A stretch of 7,861 bases of DNA from positions 1 through 7,861 of the forward strand of contig CAJPSG010000038.1 of assembly GCA_905373195.1 (NCBI GenBank), read 5' to 3'. The notes beneath the pieces were generated by a model. That model did not search any database and was not told where the DNA came from. It saw only the letters and a list, made by a program, of their open reading frames with translations. Position numbers and translations under genes: made by a program. Positions 6,202 through 7,861 of the stretch are shown piece by piece. Position 1 is the first letter of the stretch; each line of letters begins with the position of its first letter. This DNA is from Kingella oralis. GTDB lineage: Bacteria > Pseudomonadota > Gammaproteobacteria > Burkholderiales > Neisseriaceae.

Positions 6202-7296
6202 CTACCCCCGCGCAATATCAGGCGTAGCCACGCGCACATCGGCGTTTTGCGCGCGGTGGCGCAGGGCGTGGTCGATGAGCACCAGCGCGAGCATGGCTTC
6301 GGCAATCGGTGCGGCGCGCAGCCCCACGCAAGGGTCGTGTCGCCCGTGGGTGGCGAGGGTTACGGGGTTGCCGTAAATATCAATGGACTGGCGCGGGGTG
6401 GCGATGGAGCTGGTGGGTTTGATGGCGAAGTTGGCGGTGATGGTTTGCCCTGTGGCGATGCCGCCGACAATGCCGCCTGCGTGGTTGCTGGCAAAGCCTT
6501 GTGGCGTGAGTTCGTCGCCGTGCTGGCTGCCGCGCTGGGCGACTACGCCGAAGCCGTCGCCAATTTCTACGCCTTTGACGGCGTTGATGGACATCAGCGC
6601 GTGGGCGATGTCGGCATCGAGGCGGTCAAACACAGGCTCGCCCAAGCCAACTGGCACATTGCGGGCTTCTATGTGCAGTTTTGCGCCCACGCTGTCCAGC
6701 GATTTGCGCACGCTGTCCATATAAGCTTCTAGCTCGGCGATTTGCGATTGGTTGGCGGCGAAAAAGGGGTTTTGGTTAATGTGGGCTTCGTTTTCAAAGG
6801 CGATGGGGTGTTCGCCGACTTGGCTTACCCAGCAGATGATGTGTGTGCCGAATTGTTGGTGCAGCCATTTTTTGGCGACTGCGCCTGCGGCGACGCGGGC
6901 GGCGGTTTCACGGGCGGAGCTTCTGCCGCCGCCGCGGTAGTCGCGCGTGCCGTATTTGTGCCAATAGGCGTAGTCGGCGTGTCCGGGGCGGAATTGTTGG
7001 GCGATGGCGCCGTAGTCTTTGCTGCGCTGGTCGGTGTTGCGGATGAGTAGAGCGATGGGGGTGCCTGTGGTTTTGCCGTCAAACACGCCTGATAGGATTT
7101 CTACTTGGTCAGCTTCGCGGCGTTGGGTAACGTGGCGGCTGGTGCCTGGTTTGCGGCGGTCTAGGTCGGGCTGGATGTCGGCTTCGGTGAGCGGGAGATT
7201 GGGCGGGCAGCCGTCGATGATGCAGCCGATGCCTGCACCGTGGCTTTCGCCAAAGGTGGTTACGGTGAAGAGTTGTCCGAAGGTGTTGCCTGCCAT
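6202..7296 (-). CDS. aroC: Chorismate synthase AroC
   Basis: AroC converts 5-enolpyruvylshikimate-3-phosphate to chorismate with reduced FMN, the last step of the common aromatic pathway, in the cytoplasm. Taking the ATG at 7296 gives [10 protein letters not shown], the standard N-terminus, and 364 residues, the usual length. Motifs seen: [10 protein letters not shown] (15-24) with catalytic His19, RPGHADY (103-109) with catalytic His106, the FMN-binding [10 protein letters not shown] (122-131), [10 protein letters not shown] (270-279) and [11 protein letters not shown] (318-328). A start eleven codons upstream at 7329 is possible but would precede the predicted transcription start. The ribosome-binding site AGAAAG is weak. 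It runs in the same direction as the ABC gene upstream but is separated from it by two DUS hairpins and has its own promoter. Confidence 0.98.
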   Translation of the reverse strand: MAGNTFGQLFTVTTFGESHGAGIGCIIDGCPPNLPLTEADIQPDLDRRKPGTSRHVTQRREADQVEILSGVFDGKTTGTPIALLIRNTDQRSKDYGAIAQQFRPGHADYAYWHKYGTRDYRGGGRSSARETAARVAAGAVAKKWLHQQFGTHIICWVSQVGEHPIAFENEAHINQNPFFAANQSQIAELEAYMDSVRKSLDSVGAKLHIEARNVPVGLGEPVFDRLDADIAHALMSINAVKGVEIGDGFGVVAQRGSQHGDELTPQGFASNHAGGIVGGIATGQTITANFAIKPTSSIATPRQSIDIYGNPVTLATHGRHDPCVGLRAAPIAEAMLALVLIDHALRHRAQNADVRVATPDIARG

Positions 7297-7319
7297 GATG
7301 TGCTTTCTGGTTGTGGATT

Positions 7320-7338
7320 GGGGGGGCAAATTTTAGCA
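7320..7338 (-). promoter_or_regulatory. Extended -10 promoter of aroC with a C7 run at the start point
   Basis: On the minus strand TGCTAAAAT (7338-7330) is a TG-extended -10 element, five of six to TATAAT. Counting seven bases on places the start at about 7323, inside seven consecutive C (7326-7320). There is no good -35; that position falls in the DUS stem. The pyrB promoter has the same TGCTAWAAT form. Start-site choice in the C run could change the leader. Confidence 0.55.
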
Positions 7339-7339
7339 T

Positions 7340-7385
7340 AAAGGCAGCCTGAAAATGGGGCTGGGGGGCTTTTCAGGCTGCCTTT
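7340..7385. terminator. DUS hairpin upstream of aroC
   Basis: AAAGGCAGCCTGAAAA (7340-7355) and TTTTCAGGCTGCCTTT (7370-7385) form a perfect 16-base stem with a 14-base G-rich loop (two runs of G on the plus strand). On the minus strand it is followed by TTTAT, so it can stop read-through from the ABC gene just before the aroC -10 element, which it abuts. Confidence 0.8.
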
Positions 7386-7441
7386 GTGGGGTGGTAATAG
7401 TGGTGGGCAATGAGTTGCCTGTTTTATGGTTGGAGATAGTG

Positions 7442-7480
7442 AGGCAGCCTGAAAACTATTTTCTTGCTTTCAGGCTGCCT
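7442..7480. terminator. DUS hairpin after the ABC transporter gene
   Basis: AGGCAGCCTGAAA (7442-7454) and TTTCAGGCTGCCT (7468-7480) form a perfect 13-base stem with a 13-base loop, starting 13 bases past the ABC stop on the minus strand. No T-run follows there. The 56 bases between this hairpin and the next (7386-7441) are G/T-rich with no convincing gene. Confidence 0.8.
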
Positions 7481-7493
7481 TTTGTTTGCGGCT

Positions 7494-7861
7494 TTACCCG
7501 CAATCCATCGGTGCGGCAATTTCTATGCTGCTGTCGTGAAAGGCATCCAGCGTACCGCGATGCCCGATGCTGACGATGATGCTTTGCGGCAGGCGTTGGC
7601 GGATTAGGGTGTAGAGGTGGGCTTCGGTGGGCTCGTCGAGCGCGGAGGTGGCTTCGTCTAGCAGGATAAGCTGGGGTTGCGACAGCAGCACGCGGGCAAA
7701 GCCGATGCGTTGTAGCTCACCGGGGGAAAGGATGTGTTGCCAGTCTTGTTCTTCGTCTAGCCGCTCGGCGAGCTGGGGCAGCAGGCAGTCGTTTAGCGTG
7801 GCAATTAGGGTTTCGTTGCTGGCTTGGATGTTGGGGTAGCACAAGACGTGTTTCAGGCTGC
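7494..7861 (-). CDS. SbmA/YddA-type ABC transporter, C-terminal ATPase part
   Basis: Only about 122 C-terminal codons are visible; the 5' end lies beyond the right edge. The frame reads continuously from base 7861 to the TAA at 7496-7494. The visible segment is the end of an ABC ATPase domain: SLKHVLCYPN, the degenerate signature LSPGELQR, Walker B with D-loop LILLDEATSALDE, and the H-loop IVSIGHRGTL. The LSPGE signature in place of LSGGQ and the SIGHRxTL-AFH ending fit the fused permease-ATPase family that includes SbmA, YddA and the vitamin B12/bleomycin-type exporters or importers. The substrate cannot be told from this fragment. The TTG at 7844 is an internal leucine, not the start. The membrane domain, Walker A and Q-loop are not in the window. 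Confidence 0.9.
   Translation of the reverse strand, partial: SLKHVLCYPNIQASNETLIATLNDCLLPQLAERLDEEQDWQHILSPGELQRIGFARVLLSQPQLILLDEATSALDEPTEAHLYTLIRQRLPQSIIVSIGHRGTLDAFHDSSIEIAAPMDCG
7852..7861 (-). repeat. Uptake sequence cut by the window edge
   Basis: TTCAGGCTGC matches the first ten bases of TTCAGGCTGCCT. It lies inside the ABC gene and would encode part of S-L-K in that frame. Whether it is complete depends on the two bases beyond the edge. Confidence 0.6.

Overview
This window most likely comes from a naturally transformable betaproteobacterium of the family Neisseriaceae. The main clue is a 12-base word, AGGCAGCCTGAA or its complement TTCAGGCTGCCT. I count 17 exact copies, four one- or two-mismatch variants and one copy cut by the right edge. 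From memory this matches the 'AG-king' dialect of the Neisseriaceae DNA uptake sequence (DUS), which points to Kingella or a close relative; the genus is inference. GlmM, Der and AroC also read like Neisseriaceae housekeeping proteins. Most of the window is GC-rich.

Left part (1-2984): glmM (cell-wall amino-sugar synthesis) runs leftward off the edge and lacks its 3' end. It diverges from pyrB-pyrI, which encode the catalytic and regulatory chains of aspartate transcarbamoylase. The 251-base gap between glmM and pyrB holds a DUS inverted pair, a perfect 19-base AT palindrome, a one-mismatch DUS and an extended -10 promoter for pyrB. The pyrB leader is short and has a UUU run at the predicted transcription start.

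Middle (2985-5204): an Uma2-type predicted nuclease gene sits exactly between two direct DUS copies; one lies at its ribosome-binding position and the other overlaps its stop codon. It is followed by der, encoding the two-G-domain ribosome assembly GTPase, which ends at a DUS hairpin.

AT-rich block (5205-6175): a YkvA/DUF1232 gene (leftward) and a small XRE-type regulator with a C-terminal coiled coil (rightward) diverge from one 124-base control region. That region carries an imperfect palindrome of the form ACAAnTTnnnnAAnTTGT inside the regulator's likely promoter. The block is much poorer in GC than its flanks and is bracketed by DUS hairpins, so it looks like an acquired module.

Right part (6188-7861): aroC (chorismate synthase, leftward) is preceded by an extended -10 element, and its predicted start point falls in a run of seven C. 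Two DUS hairpins separate it from the 3' end of an SbmA/YddA-type ABC transporter gene that enters from the right edge.

No tRNA, rRNA, CRISPR array, insertion sequence or phage gene was seen. I do not see a clearly new multi-gene system. The best candidates for a second look are the YkvA/XRE module, the DUS-bounded Uma2 gene, and the start-site features of pyrB and aroC.
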